From: UBA4781 sp963674975
Lineage (GTDB): Bacteria; Chloroflexota; Anaerolineae; Anaerolineales; Anaerolineaceae
NCBI GenBank assembly: GCA_963674975.1
Contig: OY771913.1
Span: 2,046,001 to 2,110,000 of the forward strand
DNA length: 64,000 bases
Direction: 5' to 3'
The notes below the pieces were generated by a model, which had not been told where the DNA came from, made no database searches, and saw only the letters and a list, made by a program, of their open reading frames with translations. Of the stretch, positions 42,326 through 51,840 are shown one piece after another. The number at the start of each line of letters is the position of its first letter. Position 1 is the stretch's first letter. Both the position numbers and the translations under genes were made by a program.

Positions 42326-43288
42326 TTAGTCGCAGTCCCAATCAAGACAACCAGCACCGGTTGCAGATTGTTGCGCACACCAGCAGCCTCCACCACCACC
42401 ACTCAAACAGGCACCTGGTACATCACTGGCTATCCCTGAACCATAAGCCTGGCGGCAGGTATTATCCAGGCTGTACAGCGCTTTGAGCGGGTAATCGGCG
42501 TCGGTGTTGATGGGTGAACCGGCTGCGCCTGGACCGAAGTGGTCATCGTAATCGAACAACGCAGGGTCCTGTACTCCGCCGTCCGCCCAGGCATTCCACA
42601 AGAAAGCTTCCGGATCGTCCAACAGGGCGCGGCTGACCGCGATGAAAAGAATAGAAGGCTGCTCCGGGGAGAGTTTCGCCCAGGCGACCTTATCTCCTTC
42701 CATCGTAAGTGTATCGGTGTAGCCGGGTTCTTCATACCCTTCTTCAGCCACAATGGGTTTCGTCCCGCCTACGCGGTCATTGTCGTTGTAATATACCGTC
42801 AGCCCCCGCATGGACCACTCTGTATCAAGTTCTTTGACCCACACCAGCAGATCGCCGCGCCCGGTTTGAGTGCGGTCGAATTCGATGCCGTAGGCGCCGG
42901 TCAGGCTGCCGCTGATGGGATCCACACCATCAAGAATGAGTGTGAAATAGTAAAAATCTTCATCACTGCTGATGACCGCGTTCAGTATGTTAAGGTCGGG
43001 CTGGTAATCCATTTCTTCCGAAGTGAAAGGACGTTCGAACAGATTATTGAGAATATTGTCTCCGGATACGGTCCGTTTTTCATATGCCCGCAGGCTGGCG
43101 TCAGAATCTTCCAGAACGTGTTCGGCTTCAGGGGGAAGATCCGCAGGCAGCAGTTTGGGAATTTCAGTGGCGGTCGGTTGGGGGGTATTGGTCGGAATAA
43201 CGGGCGCAGGTGCTTCTTCTTTTGCGCCGCAGGCGCTTATGGTGAGCATCAGTAAAACAAGAAGTATTGTTACCGCATGTCTTTTCAT
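42326..43288 (-). CDS. Tandem paralogous lipoprotein, copy 3
   Basis: A 320-residue lipoprotein (lipobox TISAC, Cys20) with a Pro/Thr-rich linker (about 24-46). A conserved body follows, shared with the next two upstream genes: VLEDSDAS, SGDNILNNLFERPFTSEEM, YQPDLNIL, FDRTQTGRGDLLVWV, AWADGG, FDYDDHFG, LKALYSLDNTCR. It ends in a Cys/Gly-rich tail (CLSGGGGGCWCAQ ... CLDWDCD) that may form disulfides or bind metal. I do not recognise the family. It is the last of three copies and precedes a terminator. Confidence 0.75.
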   Translation of the reverse strand: MKRHAVTILLVLLMLTISACGAKEEAPAPVIPTNTPQPTATEIPKLLPADLPPEAEHVLEDSDASLRAYEKRTVSGDNILNNLFERPFTSEEMDYQPDLNILNAVISSDEDFYYFTLILDGVDPISGSLTGAYGIEFDRTQTGRGDLLVWVKELDTEWSMRGLTVYYNDNDRVGGTKPIVAEEGYEEPGYTDTLTMEGDKVAWAKLSPEQPSILFIAVSRALLDDPEAFLWNAWADGGVQDPALFDYDDHFGPGAAGSPINTDADYPLKALYSLDNTCRQAYGSGIASDVPGACLSGGGGGCWCAQQSATGAGCLDWDCD

Positions 43289-43347
43289 TTTTTCTCCTGA
43301 TCAACTCGACTTTGCTGGAGATTCAGGTAAGTCGAAAATTTATAAAT

Positions 43348-44283
43348 TTATTCGCAATCCCAATCTACACAAAATGTACGCAGGTATTTAGCGCAGTAGC
43401 AATTACCGCTCCCACCAGAAATGCATACGCCCGGAACTTCACCGGCGGTTTCAAATCCATAGGAAAAGCGGCAGGTATTATCCAGGCTGTACAATGCTTT
43501 GATCGGGTAATCCACCTCGTCCTTGTTCGGTGAGCCGGCTTCGGATTGACCGAAGTGATCATCGTAATCAAAGAGGGAAGGATCTTTGATACCGCCATCC
43601 GCCCAGGCGCCCCAGATGAATTCTTCCGAAACGATCAGGGCACGGCTGACAGCGATCTGCACTGCATTAGGGTTATCAGGATCGATCCTTGCCCAGGCTG
43701 CCACATCATCGCTTAACGCCACTATTTCTGTGTATCCTTTTCCCTGGTATCCTTCTTCTGCCACCACCGGTTTCAATCCGCCCACTACGGCAGAATTATC
43801 GATGTAAACGTTTATTCCATTCATGGACCAATCTTTGACCGGATTGGTGACCCACACCAGCAGATCCCCGCGCCCGGTTTGGGTGCGGTCGAACTCGATG
43901 CCGTAAGCACCGGTCAATTTTCCGTTTATCGGATCGACCCCATCCAGCGTGATGGTGAAGTAAAAGAAAGCGTCATCGCTGGCGATGGAAGCGGTGATGA
44001 TGTTCAGATCAGGTTGGTATTCCATATCTACTGCCGTGAAAGGACGTTCATACAGGTTTTTGAGATAGTTGTCTCCCGAAACAACGCGTTTTTCTTCTGC
44101 TTTGATGCTGGCGTCCGAATCCTCCAGGGTGCGTTCTGCTTCTGCGGGAGGTTCTCCGGGTTTTAAAATGGGCACCTCGGTTGGCGCGCTGGTTGAGATT
44201 TCAACTGCTGTCTCTTTACTACCACATGCTGTAAAAAATAGTAAAGCTGCTATAAAGAACAGGAAATAAGTTTTCTTTTTCAT
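43348..44283 (-). CDS. Tandem paralogous lipoprotein, copy 2
   Basis: A 311-residue paralogue with lipobox FFTAC (Cys20). It keeps the shared blocks LEDSDASIKAEEKRVVSGDNYLKNLYERPFT, YGIEFDRTQTGRGDLLVWV, GGLKPVVAEEGY and ALYSLDNTCR, and the Cys-rich tail (CISGGSGNCYCAK ... FCVDWDCE). The linker after the lipid anchor is shorter than in copy 3. GAAGGGAAAA lies before the ATG. Separate ribosome sites and 59-79 nt gaps suggest three independently translated genes on one transcript. Confidence 0.75.
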   Translation of the reverse strand: MKKKTYFLFFIAALLFFTACGSKETAVEISTSAPTEVPILKPGEPPAEAERTLEDSDASIKAEEKRVVSGDNYLKNLYERPFTAVDMEYQPDLNIITASIASDDAFFYFTITLDGVDPINGKLTGAYGIEFDRTQTGRGDLLVWVTNPVKDWSMNGINVYIDNSAVVGGLKPVVAEEGYQGKGYTEIVALSDDVAAWARIDPDNPNAVQIAVSRALIVSEEFIWGAWADGGIKDPSLFDYDDHFGQSEAGSPNKDEVDYPIKALYSLDNTCRFSYGFETAGEVPGVCISGGSGNCYCAKYLRTFCVDWDCE

Positions 44284-44362
44284 ACTTTTCCCTTCTTTCT
44301 CTAAATAAATTGTTGCCCGTTTACTTTCGAATTATGAATACTTTTCTTAATATTGAGCTGAG

Positions 44363-45331
44363 TTATTCACAAACCCAGATCTTGCACCTTTCTTGAGGAG
44401 CACCAGGAGTGTCTTGGCAATAGCAGTGCAATCCGTCCTTAACTTGACTGGAAATACATAAACCAGGGATCCCGCTTGTATCAACAATACTATAGGTTAG
44501 GCGGCAGGTGTTATCCACGCTGTAAACTGCTTTGATCGGGTAATCATCTTCAGTTTTTACCGGTGAACCGGCTTCAGACTGACCGAAATTATCATCATAA
44601 TCAAATAAAGATGGATCCTGAATGCCGCCGTCCGCCCAGGCACCCCAGGCGAATTCCTCGCTTCCAAGCAGCGCTTTGCTGATGGCGAGTTGTACTCCCG
44701 CAAGGTTGCCAGGATCAATCCTTGCCCAGGCTACCTTGTCGCCTTCCAGAGCGGCTGTGCTGGTATAACCGGGTTTATCGTACCCTTCTTCTGCAACTAC
44801 CGGTTTCGTCCCGCCTACAGTAGCGTCTTGGCTGCCGTATACGACCACACTTTCCATAGACCATTCTGTGGTTGGATTGGTAACCAGCACCAGAAGATCG
44901 CCGCGCCCGGTCTGGGTGCGGTCAAATTCGATCCCGTAGGAACCAGTCAAAGTACCGCTGATTGGATCAACTCCATCCAATGTGATGGTGTAATAAAAGA
45001 AAGCGTCATCGCTTACCAGTGAAACGGTAAGGATATTAAGATCGGGCTGGTATTCCATTTCTTCAGAAGTGAATGGTCGTTCGTACAGGTTGTTGAGGAA
45101 GTTATCGCCGCTTACAACTCGGTGCTCGTAAGCTTTGATACTGGCATCGGAATCCTCCAATACTCGTTCGGGTTCGGAATTGGGCTCCCCCGGCTGCAGG
45201 GGTGGTATTTCCGTCGGTTCAGGGACCGGAGTGTTTGTGGCAGTGGTTGTTGTTTCGGCTTTAGAGCCGCATGCTGTGAGGATGGCAAGCAGTAGAACCA
45301 AAACGGATACACATAAGATATATTTAATCAT
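44363..45331 (-). CDS. Tandem paralogous lipoprotein, copy 1 (first in transcript)
   Basis: A 322-residue paralogue with lipobox ILTAC (Cys21), linker TTTATNTPVPEPTEIPP, and the same body and tail (CISSQVKDGLHCYCQD ... CKIWVCE). GGAGG lies 7 nt before the ATG. A promoter-like TTGATT-16-TATGCT occurs at 45359-45386 on the minus strand, so this copy probably heads the transcript. The three proteins are similar enough to be recent tandem duplicates, yet their tails differ in loop length while keeping the Cys pattern. Confidence 0.75.
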   Translation of the reverse strand: MIKYILCVSVLVLLLAILTACGSKAETTTTATNTPVPEPTEIPPLQPGEPNSEPERVLEDSDASIKAYEHRVVSGDNFLNNLYERPFTSEEMEYQPDLNILTVSLVSDDAFFYYTITLDGVDPISGTLTGSYGIEFDRTQTGRGDLLVLVTNPTTEWSMESVVVYGSQDATVGGTKPVVAEEGYDKPGYTSTAALEGDKVAWARIDPGNLAGVQLAISKALLGSEEFAWGAWADGGIQDPSLFDYDDNFGQSEAGSPVKTEDDYPIKAVYSVDNTCRLTYSIVDTSGIPGLCISSQVKDGLHCYCQDTPGAPQERCKIWVCE

Positions 45332-45442
45332 TTTGTATCCTCCAAAGTTCTTTTATTCAGCATAACGCAAACTGGAAGAAAATCAATCTTCACTTTATAA
45401 ATGTCCTGGTATATAAAGAGGGACAGCAGGTAAAATGGGAAA

Positions 45443-46294
45443 GTGAGTAAAAAGGTAATGAATGAATCGGAATTGAAAAAAACGTTGGTAGATTTGAGAT
45501 CCGGGCAGAGTTTTAAATTTCCTGAAACCGTTTCTGATCTCATATCGGTCATGCTGGAGCATATTGGATCTCCGGACGCCGAATTGCGTGATGAATTGAT
45601 CTATTCGGCGTTTGCAGATTGGATCTATACACAACGGTTGATTTCACCAGACAATTCACACTCTATTCTTTCCTGTGTCCTGGATGAACGGCACATGTTC
45701 TATCATATCGGAGAAGAAAGGAATGACGGGGTGTTTACCCGTTCTTTCTCGGTGCTGCTTCTGCCGCTGCTGCTGATAGTTCATCGCGATCAGCCCTATT
45801 TATCTCCAGATGAGATCAATGAGATCAAGACAAAGCTGCTCCAGTTTCTTTTTCTGGAAAAAGATAAACGGGGCTTTGTGGAAGGAAAAGGCTGGGCACA
45901 TGCTGTTGCGCATTCAGCCGATGCGCTGGATGAATTGGCTCTGTGTGATGAAATAGGGAAACAGGATTTAATCGAGATATTGGCAGGCATTCGACCGGTT
46001 ATATGTGATCCCTATATCGTTTATGCTTATGGAGAAGAAGAAAGGTTGTGTACTGCTGTGCTTTCGATTCTCAAGCGCGGGCTTCTTTCTATAGAAGAAG
46101 TAAATAAATGGATAGAGTCTTTTTCGGAGCTTGTTCTCGGAGAGGTTCGGATTCCCGGAAAGATCATAATGCGGACAAATGTGCGCAATTTTCTTCAATC
46201 TCTTTATTTCCGGCTGCTGTGGAAAGAGCAGCTTGATCCGTATAAGACAGCCCTGGAAAGCGTTCTGCGTACGATCAATCCCTACGTGAGATAA
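45443..46294 (+). CDS. DUF2785 family protein
   Basis: A 283-residue helical, soluble protein of the DUF2785 family, identified by ERNDGVFTRSFSVLLLPLLL and EGKGWAHAVAHSADALDEL. The His-rich helix pattern in the latter is the family hallmark. Function is unknown. The GTG start at 45443 and the ATG at 45458 are both possible, as neither has a good ribosome site. It is 31 nt before a DUF1232 gene on the same strand. Confidence 0.85.
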   Translation: MSKKVMNESELKKTLVDLRSGQSFKFPETVSDLISVMLEHIGSPDAELRDELIYSAFADWIYTQRLISPDNSHSILSCVLDERHMFYHIGEERNDGVFTRSFSVLLLPLLLIVHRDQPYLSPDEINEIKTKLLQFLFLEKDKRGFVEGKGWAHAVAHSADALDELALCDEIGKQDLIEILAGIRPVICDPYIVYAYGEEERLCTAVLSILKRGLLSIEEVNKWIESFSELVLGEVRIPGKIIMRTNVRNFLQSLYFRLLWKEQLDPYKTALESVLRTINPYVR

Positions 46295-46325
46295 AGAGGA
46301 TATAAAGTTTATCTATGTAGATCGA

Positions 46326-46736
46326 ATGGAATTGGAGAATATGAAAAATCTGGTGGAGCAGTGGAAAAAAAGTGCAGGGAAGCTGAAAAAGGAAACGTAC
46401 GCACTTTATCTGGCGGTACGCCATCCAGGCACACCCTGGTATGCCAAAGCATTTGCCGGGCTGGTTGTGGCATATGCGTTCAGCCCCATTGACCTGATCC
46501 CTGATTTTGTTCCCGTGCTGGGGTATGTAGATGACCTTATTCTTATCCCACTGGGGATCGCTGGTGCGATCAAAATGATCCCGCAGGATGTAATGGAAGA
46601 ATGTCGGAACCGCAGCGAGCAGGAATTTGCATCAGGAAAGCCGATCAATAAAACAGCCGGAGCGGTGATCATCCTGATCTGGCTTGCGGTTGCATTTCTT
46701 GTTCTGCGTTGGGGTTATCGAGAATTTATACAATAA
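46326..46736 (+). CDS. YkvA family (DUF1232) membrane protein
   Basis: A 136-residue protein with the DUF1232 core TPWYAKAFAGLVVAYAFSPIDLIPDFVPVLGYVDDLILIPLG at about 36-76 and a second hydrophobic segment near the C-terminus (about 110-128). The SPIDLIPDFIP motif defines the family, whose role is unknown. A second start at 46341 follows GGAG but with short spacing. It converges with the Na/Pi transporter gene with no terminator between them. Confidence 0.85.
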   Translation: MELENMKNLVEQWKKSAGKLKKETYALYLAVRHPGTPWYAKAFAGLVVAYAFSPIDLIPDFVPVLGYVDDLILIPLGIAGAIKMIPQDVMEECRNRSEQEFASGKPINKTAGAVIILIWLAVAFLVLRWGYREFIQ

Positions 46737-46738
46737 AA

Positions 46739-48343
46739 TCATTTCTGACTTAAAGCAATATTGTAGGCGTGATCGCTGATACGCTCCAGATTGCGAAGGG
46801 TATCATTGAAAATAGCATCTGCTTCAGGATGACAGACTTTTTTCTTCAAGCGTACGATATGATTCTGCCGATACTTTCTCTCCAGCGTATCAATATCCTC
46901 TTCTCGTTTGGATATTTTATTGATCATCTTCTTATCGCCAGTTCTTAGAGCCTTCAAAGCTGATTGATAGTTATGGATCACTTTCCCTGAGATGGTTTGC
47001 AGCTCCCTTTTCGCATCTTTACTGAAAACGATCTTCTGATCTGCAATTTGTGCAGCATATTCTGCTATGTTATTGGCATGATCCCCAACCCGTTCAATAT
47101 CAGTGATCAGATGTTTCATATCTTCCAGGCTATCCTGTTCATCCGGGCTTAACTTTTCACCGGGTAAGCTTTCCAGAAATCCCTCCAGTGAATGGGTGAT
47201 CTCATCGATATCTTTTTCATGCTTGAGCACCCACTTCACATCATCCTTGCTCTTATGAAGTAATGCCTGGCTTGCGCGTTGGACCATTTCGCAGGTAATT
47301 TCTCCCATTCGAAGCACTTCTTCTTTGGCAAGTTTCACTGCCATCATAGGCATGTTCAATAGACGCGGATCGATAAAACGAGTTTTGCTCTTTTTTTCTT
47401 TTTCCTCTTTTTTTTCTGGAATAAGCTTTTCCACAAAAGCAGCGAGAGGTTTCACGAAAGGCAGCATTAATAAACTTACAATCACATTGAAAATGGTATG
47501 GGCATTTGCGATTTGCCGGGAGAGTACGCTTGAGGTGGTGGTTATAAGAGAAGTGAATGGCTGAATAAATGGCAAAAAGATCAATACCCCAATTATGTTA
47601 ATGAAGATCTGCGCGTAAGAAGCGCGTTTTGCATATGTACCGGATTGTAAAGCTGCCATCCAGCCCATGATGCAGGAACCGATATTTGCGCCCAGAATAA
47701 TGGCAATAGCAACGGGAAGCGTGATGGATTCGCTGATTCCCATAGCGATCACCAGTCCGGTCATAGCTGTACTGCTTTGGATGATAGCAGTGAAAACTGC
47801 GCCAACTAGCATCCCCAGTAAAATATATTGCCCCATTACCAGCAGTGCCTGCTGAAAAAATGCAGTTTGGCTGATCACAGCCCCTGCTTTTGACATCATG
47901 TTCATTCCAACAAATACTATGCCAAAGCCCAAAAAAGGTTGACCAACCATTCTTAATGTACGATTTTTTGAAAAGAACATTAGGAAGAAACCGATGATCA
48001 GAAAAACGAGATTAAATCCCTTGATCTGAAATGAAACCAACTGCCCTGTGATGGTGGTTCCGATTTCCTGTCCAAGCATGATCCCGATCGCTTGCTGCAG
48101 GGTGAGCATGTTGGCGTTGATCAAACCGATCATAGTCACCATTAATAAGCCGCTGCTCTGCATCAAAGCAGTTGCGATCGTACCAAAAAGCCCTTGTTTT
48201 AATGGGTGATTCAGCGAGCTGTTAAGAAAAGTGAGTAGTTTTGCGCCAGCTACCTTTTCCAATCCTTCACTGAGAATGTGTACTCCATAGATAAAAATTG
48301 CTAAACCACCGAATAACTCTAAAATTGATTGAAAGGTTTCCAT
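46739..48343 (-). CDS. Na+/phosphate cotransporter (NptA/PNaS family) with PhoU-like domain
   Basis: A 534-residue transporter. Two Na_Pi_cotrans repeats lie in the N-terminal about 320 residues (LFGTIATALMQSSGLLMVTMIGL and AVFTAIIQSSTAMTGLVIAMG, each with the QSSxxxT signature). A C-terminal cytoplasmic PhoU-like helical domain (about 335-530) has the IERVGDHANNIAEYA motif. It imports phosphate or another anion with sodium. The ATG at 48343 lacks a Shine-Dalgarno, and a TACAAT at 48350-48355 places the transcript start on that ATG. The upstream eight-codon in-frame extension is unlikely. Confidence 0.92.
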   Translation of the reverse strand: METFQSILELFGGLAIFIYGVHILSEGLEKVAGAKLLTFLNSSLNHPLKQGLFGTIATALMQSSGLLMVTMIGLINANMLTLQQAIGIMLGQEIGTTITGQLVSFQIKGFNLVFLIIGFFLMFFSKNRTLRMVGQPFLGFGIVFVGMNMMSKAGAVISQTAFFQQALLVMGQYILLGMLVGAVFTAIIQSSTAMTGLVIAMGISESITLPVAIAIILGANIGSCIMGWMAALQSGTYAKRASYAQIFINIIGVLIFLPFIQPFTSLITTTSSVLSRQIANAHTIFNVIVSLLMLPFVKPLAAFVEKLIPEKKEEKEKKSKTRFIDPRLLNMPMMAVKLAKEEVLRMGEITCEMVQRASQALLHKSKDDVKWVLKHEKDIDEITHSLEGFLESLPGEKLSPDEQDSLEDMKHLITDIERVGDHANNIAEYAAQIADQKIVFSKDAKRELQTISGKVIHNYQSALKALRTGDKKMINKISKREEDIDTLERKYRQNHIVRLKKKVCHPEADAIFNDTLRNLERISDHAYNIALSQK

Positions 48344-48541
48344 GTAGTAATTGTAGTTAAAAATCAAAAAAGAGAAAAGGATTTTACATATAGATAACTG
48401 GCATTGCGGAAATTTTTACTTAACTGGTCATAGATGATAGTGAAAAATGATTGCTTAAATACAAACTTTGAGCATGTTTAAGCGCAGCAGTATTTCCACC
48501 GGCATATTTGGCTACATAGACTATTTCCAGTGGATTTTTTA

Positions 48542-48892
48542 CTATTTACTATCTTTATTCTTTCTATAAAGGAAATAGTGCAGGATAAAAAGGATACCGG
48601 TGAGGGTTAGTGGTCCGCCGATGTATAAATAGACCATCCAATCCATTCCACGCGCCATATTGATATAAAAAGCACAGGCACCGATATAAAGAATTCCACC
48701 GGCTAATTCCCATTTCCATGCTATCAGAAGGATCGCAATTAAAATGAAAGTAGGGATTAAATGGATAAGGAATCCAAGCAGCATTTCTCCCAGGCTGTAA
48801 TCACTATCAAATGCATCCAGCGCGAATAATGTGAAATATATGATTAACAAAATTCCCAATATTCTTGGCAGCCAGTAAAGTAGCTTTTTCAT
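48542..48892 (-). CDS. Small hypothetical membrane protein
   Basis: A 116-residue protein with four hydrophobic segments (about 5-25, 37-60, 64-80, 85-107) and a short charged C-terminus (YRKNKDSK). No family is recognised beyond resemblance to uncharacterised four-helix membrane proteins common in many bacteria. It follows the acyltransferase-like gene by 46 nt on the same strand. Confidence 0.6.
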   Translation of the reverse strand: MKKLLYWLPRILGILLIIYFTLFALDAFDSDYSLGEMLLGFLIHLIPTFILIAILLIAWKWELAGGILYIGACAFYINMARGMDWMVYLYIGGPLTLTGILFILHYFLYRKNKDSK

Positions 48893-48938
48893 GGGCTTGG
48901 TTTCCCTTTCATAGTGAATATTAGCACAGTATTTTTAG

Positions 48939-49928
48939 TTAGAGTGAAAGAAAGACATTCTTTTTTTTCAACCATAATGCGATCACGCTTAATATCCCAA
49001 CTAATCCGATCGCCTGCAATACGACCAGCCAGACCGCTGCCTGATTGTACCAGGCTGGAATATCCGGTAAATAGAATACTCCAATAAGAAGCAAATGAAG
49101 GATATACAGGATTATTGGATTCTTCCCCCAACTTTGTAAAAAGCTGAAATGCAGGTTGAACTTTTTAACTATCTGATCGATGAAATAGAAAAGAATGGCG
49201 CTGGTGCCAATACTGATCAGTACGTAACTGATTGACACCCGGTTTTTGCTGATCGGGATCAGAAAAGAGATTGCGAAACCGGCTGCGAGGGTGAATAAAG
49301 ATAATGGAAGGAAAAATTTCTTGCGTGGAGGATCATGAAAGAGATCAGCCAGCACAGTAGCCAGCATCAGCATTCCTCCCCAACTGATTGCACCCGGCAG
49401 TCCGCCATGTGGGGCTTGCAGCACGTAGGTTATCCAGGAACGATCCAGCATATATTGGTATCCTGCCAGTATTGCGATCGCGATACCTGCACGCCATTCA
49501 AGCGGTAGTTCAATGACGATCAGTGTTAAAAGACCTGCTACCCCGATTGCCTGCAGTACTCCCCAGTTGATGTTTACATTATCTACTTTAAGCCATATCT
49601 CTCCTGCCGAAAGGATGGCTCCGATGCCAGCGATCGCCATGAAGCGGGAAATAAAATGCTGGTATGTATTGAGTTTTCCAAGCTTTGTTTTGCGATGTTG
49701 AAAAGAAAGACTGTATGTTAATCCAATGGCGAAAATGAAAAAGGGAGCGATGAGATCAGCGATCGTTAAGCCTATATCCGGGGTATGTTTGAGCCAGGCA
49801 GGAACACTATCCACTCCCGCCAGGTAATTTGCCAGCACCATCAGCAGAATGGCAAGTCCGCGAAACTGATCGATCGCAGGATCGTGATTAGATAGTGGAT
49901 ACATCCGTGATCGTTCACTTATTGTCAT
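48939..49928 (-). CDS. HGSNAT-like (DUF1624/DUF5009) membrane acyltransferase-like protein
   Basis: A 329-residue integral membrane protein with about ten hydrophobic segments. DQFRGLAILLMVLANYLAG near the N-terminus and DLIAPFFIFAIGLTYSLS are the signature of the heparan-alpha-glucosaminide N-acetyltransferase-like family. Such proteins may transfer acetyl groups to envelope sugars across the membrane. ATG 49928 is preferred over an upstream TTG; the ribosome site is weak (AGAAG). Confidence 0.78.
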   Translation of the reverse strand: MTISERSRMYPLSNHDPAIDQFRGLAILLMVLANYLAGVDSVPAWLKHTPDIGLTIADLIAPFFIFAIGLTYSLSFQHRKTKLGKLNTYQHFISRFMAIAGIGAILSAGEIWLKVDNVNINWGVLQAIGVAGLLTLIVIELPLEWRAGIAIAILAGYQYMLDRSWITYVLQAPHGGLPGAISWGGMLMLATVLADLFHDPPRKKFFLPLSLFTLAAGFAISFLIPISKNRVSISYVLISIGTSAILFYFIDQIVKKFNLHFSFLQSWGKNPIILYILHLLLIGVFYLPDIPAWYNQAAVWLVVLQAIGLVGILSVIALWLKKKNVFLSL

Positions 49929-50102
49929 GGATTTCTTCTTGATTTTTTTGTCCCAACCAATCAATAGTAAAGAAATTTAATTTTCCAGGTGCTGATTGTA
50001 TTTACTCTATTGGAAGTTGGAAACGGTCGATATATAATTATAGACGGGTATCTGAGGCAAAGAGCCTCCAAATCTAAAGATCCATCATTGTATGGAGGAG
50101 AA

Positions 50103-50777
50103 ATGGGAGATCGAAATATCTATCAATGCAGTAGCTGCGGCGCTCAATTGACCGAAGGGGTTAAAAGAGGGAAAGTAGTTTGTCCTTATTGCGGAACGGT
50201 TAACATTTTCAGTCAGCAGACTAAGACAGAAGGGATGCTGATCTGCCCGAATTGTGGAGCAGCCAACCATACAGAAGCGGAATACTGCGAAGAATGCGGG
50301 CAGGGTCTCTATATCATCTGCCCTAAATGCCAAACGCGTAACAGATCGGATGCAGCCCACTGTACCAAATGTGGGACCCGGCTGGGTGAAGAGATCAAAC
50401 TACGCCAGGTTTATTTCGATTACCTTTCAGAAGCCAGAGGTATTAAAAAGAAATTTTCTCGGAAAATGTGGCCCTGGTACCTTTCTTTGATACCTACCCT
50501 ATGGGCAATTGTTTTGAATTTTATTGATCCTTTCTATAATGTTGGTTTAGTGTTTTTCTCAATTTTCGTTTTCTCGATCCCCGCTATTATTTTGATACCG
50601 GTAGGCAAATCTATTAACAAAAAGAAAAATAAAGCGGCTGCAAATGAGATTGAAAAAATTGGTTCCAGAAGAAAAGGATTCGCAGAATTCTATGAGCTCT
50701 ATGCATATAAACATTACTGGACAGCAACAATGGTTGAAGGTGAGAAGCGCGAACGTTTTTTGAAAATTACAAGGTAA
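50103..50777 (+). CDS. Four-zinc-ribbon membrane protein
   Basis: A 224-residue protein. The N-terminal about 100 residues contain eight CxxC knuckles in order (CSSC, CPYC, CPNC, CEEC, CPKC, CTKC among them), enough for about four zinc ions. Two transmembrane segments follow (about 125-140 and 145-170), then a basic helical tail. GGAGGAG lies just before the ATG. The N-terminal module is closely similar to that of the zinc-ribbon/PDZ protein at 58531-59781, so the two are domain paralogues. Function unknown; a membrane-tethered adaptor is a guess. Confidence 0.72.
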   Translation: MGDRNIYQCSSCGAQLTEGVKRGKVVCPYCGTVNIFSQQTKTEGMLICPNCGAANHTEAEYCEECGQGLYIICPKCQTRNRSDAAHCTKCGTRLGEEIKLRQVYFDYLSEARGIKKKFSRKMWPWYLSLIPTLWAIVLNFIDPFYNVGLVFFSIFVFSIPAIILIPVGKSINKKKNKAAANEIEKIGSRRKGFAEFYELYAYKHYWTATMVEGEKRERFLKITR

Positions 50778-50926
50778 AACAAACTTTGTTCGAGTTCAAC
50801 AAATTGTAAATTGACAATTTCTTACCAGGAAGAAATAATCTTCAAAGTTCCTGTTCATTTCTTGATTGCGTAGAGATTCTCGATGAAATATAATCCTGAG
50901 AGTATCTATTTATTATTGGATAAACT

Positions 50927-51835
50927 ATGAAATACCAGAAGGTAATCAGCTTTTTACTTCTTTTTATTCTTTCAGCTTGTTCAGGCACTGCTGCAGATGC
51001 TGTTGCTCACACTGATGAAATAAATAAAACTGACCAGGCGCCAATTATCGAAGCGACGGTGGAATATGGTACTGAAACAGCTGCGCCCACCCCGACGCAG
51101 GATGATCGTTTGCTTCCGGATGATTGGCAGAATTGGGCGATCATACCTGATCTTACGGATACGGCGCTTTCTATCTATGAAAAAGGTATCGAGATGGGAA
51201 ATGACCCGCATGCTTTTTCAAAGATTGGCGATTGCCAGAACCTCAAAACGGTTTTTTTATGGAAATTTGATCATCTGGATATTTATAAGTTTGAGTGGGA
51301 TATTACTCCCTATCTGGATACTATTGAAAACTTTCAGGGTTTTTTTGATCGAAACGGGCAGTCGGCTCAATATGGATTCACTGCCGCTTCACCGCTTACG
51401 CAGATTCAGGCAGATCCTGAATTCTGCCAGCCGGATGAGACTCCCATGGAATGTGAACTGCGCATCACAAAACCGACCTTTGTGATTATCAGCTTGGAGT
51501 TCCCTTTCAATGGGCGTACACCCGGATTATATGAGCAGTACCTGCGCCGTATTATCGAATACACTATGTCGAAGGGTGCGGTACCCATCCTGGCTACCAA
51601 AGCGGATAATGTGGAAAAAGATAACTCTATCAATCTGACCATAGCTCAGCTGGCTTACGAGTACGATCTGCCTCTATGGAATTGGTGGGCGGCAGCCCAG
51701 CCTTTGGCAGATAATGGGATCGATCCCTATCGCGATGGGTTTCATATTAGCGAACAAGCCTGGGAAGAGCGCAGTAAAACCTTTTTACAGGTGCTCGATC
51801 ATCTCTGGAAACAGGCTGCGGGTCTGGAAGAATAG
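50927..51835 (+). CDS. SGNH-hydrolase-like lipoprotein
   Basis: A 302-residue lipoprotein (lipobox LSAC, Cys18) with a Thr/Pro-rich linker to about residue 65. The SGNH-like domain shows a KIGDCQ block in place of the usual GDS, FVIISLEFPFNG where GxND is normally found, and DGFHISEQAW carrying the Asp-x-x-His pair. The Ser-to-other changes leave catalysis uncertain; a degenerate or carbohydrate-binding role is possible. It converges with the next lipoprotein gene, 5 nt apart. Confidence 0.65.
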   Translation: MKYQKVISFLLLFILSACSGTAADAVAHTDEINKTDQAPIIEATVEYGTETAAPTPTQDDRLLPDDWQNWAIIPDLTDTALSIYEKGIEMGNDPHAFSKIGDCQNLKTVFLWKFDHLDIYKFEWDITPYLDTIENFQGFFDRNGQSAQYGFTAASPLTQIQADPEFCQPDETPMECELRITKPTFVIISLEFPFNGRTPGLYEQYLRRIIEYTMSKGAVPILATKADNVEKDNSINLTIAQLAYEYDLPLWNWWAAAQPLADNGIDPYRDGFHISEQAWEERSKTFLQVLDHLWKQAAGLEE

Positions 51836-51840
51836 GCTTT

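Noticed and set aside
42539..43255. 238-codon ORF antisense to the third lipoprotein
   Set aside because: The lipoprotein has a signal peptide and two paralogues; the antisense frame has none of these.
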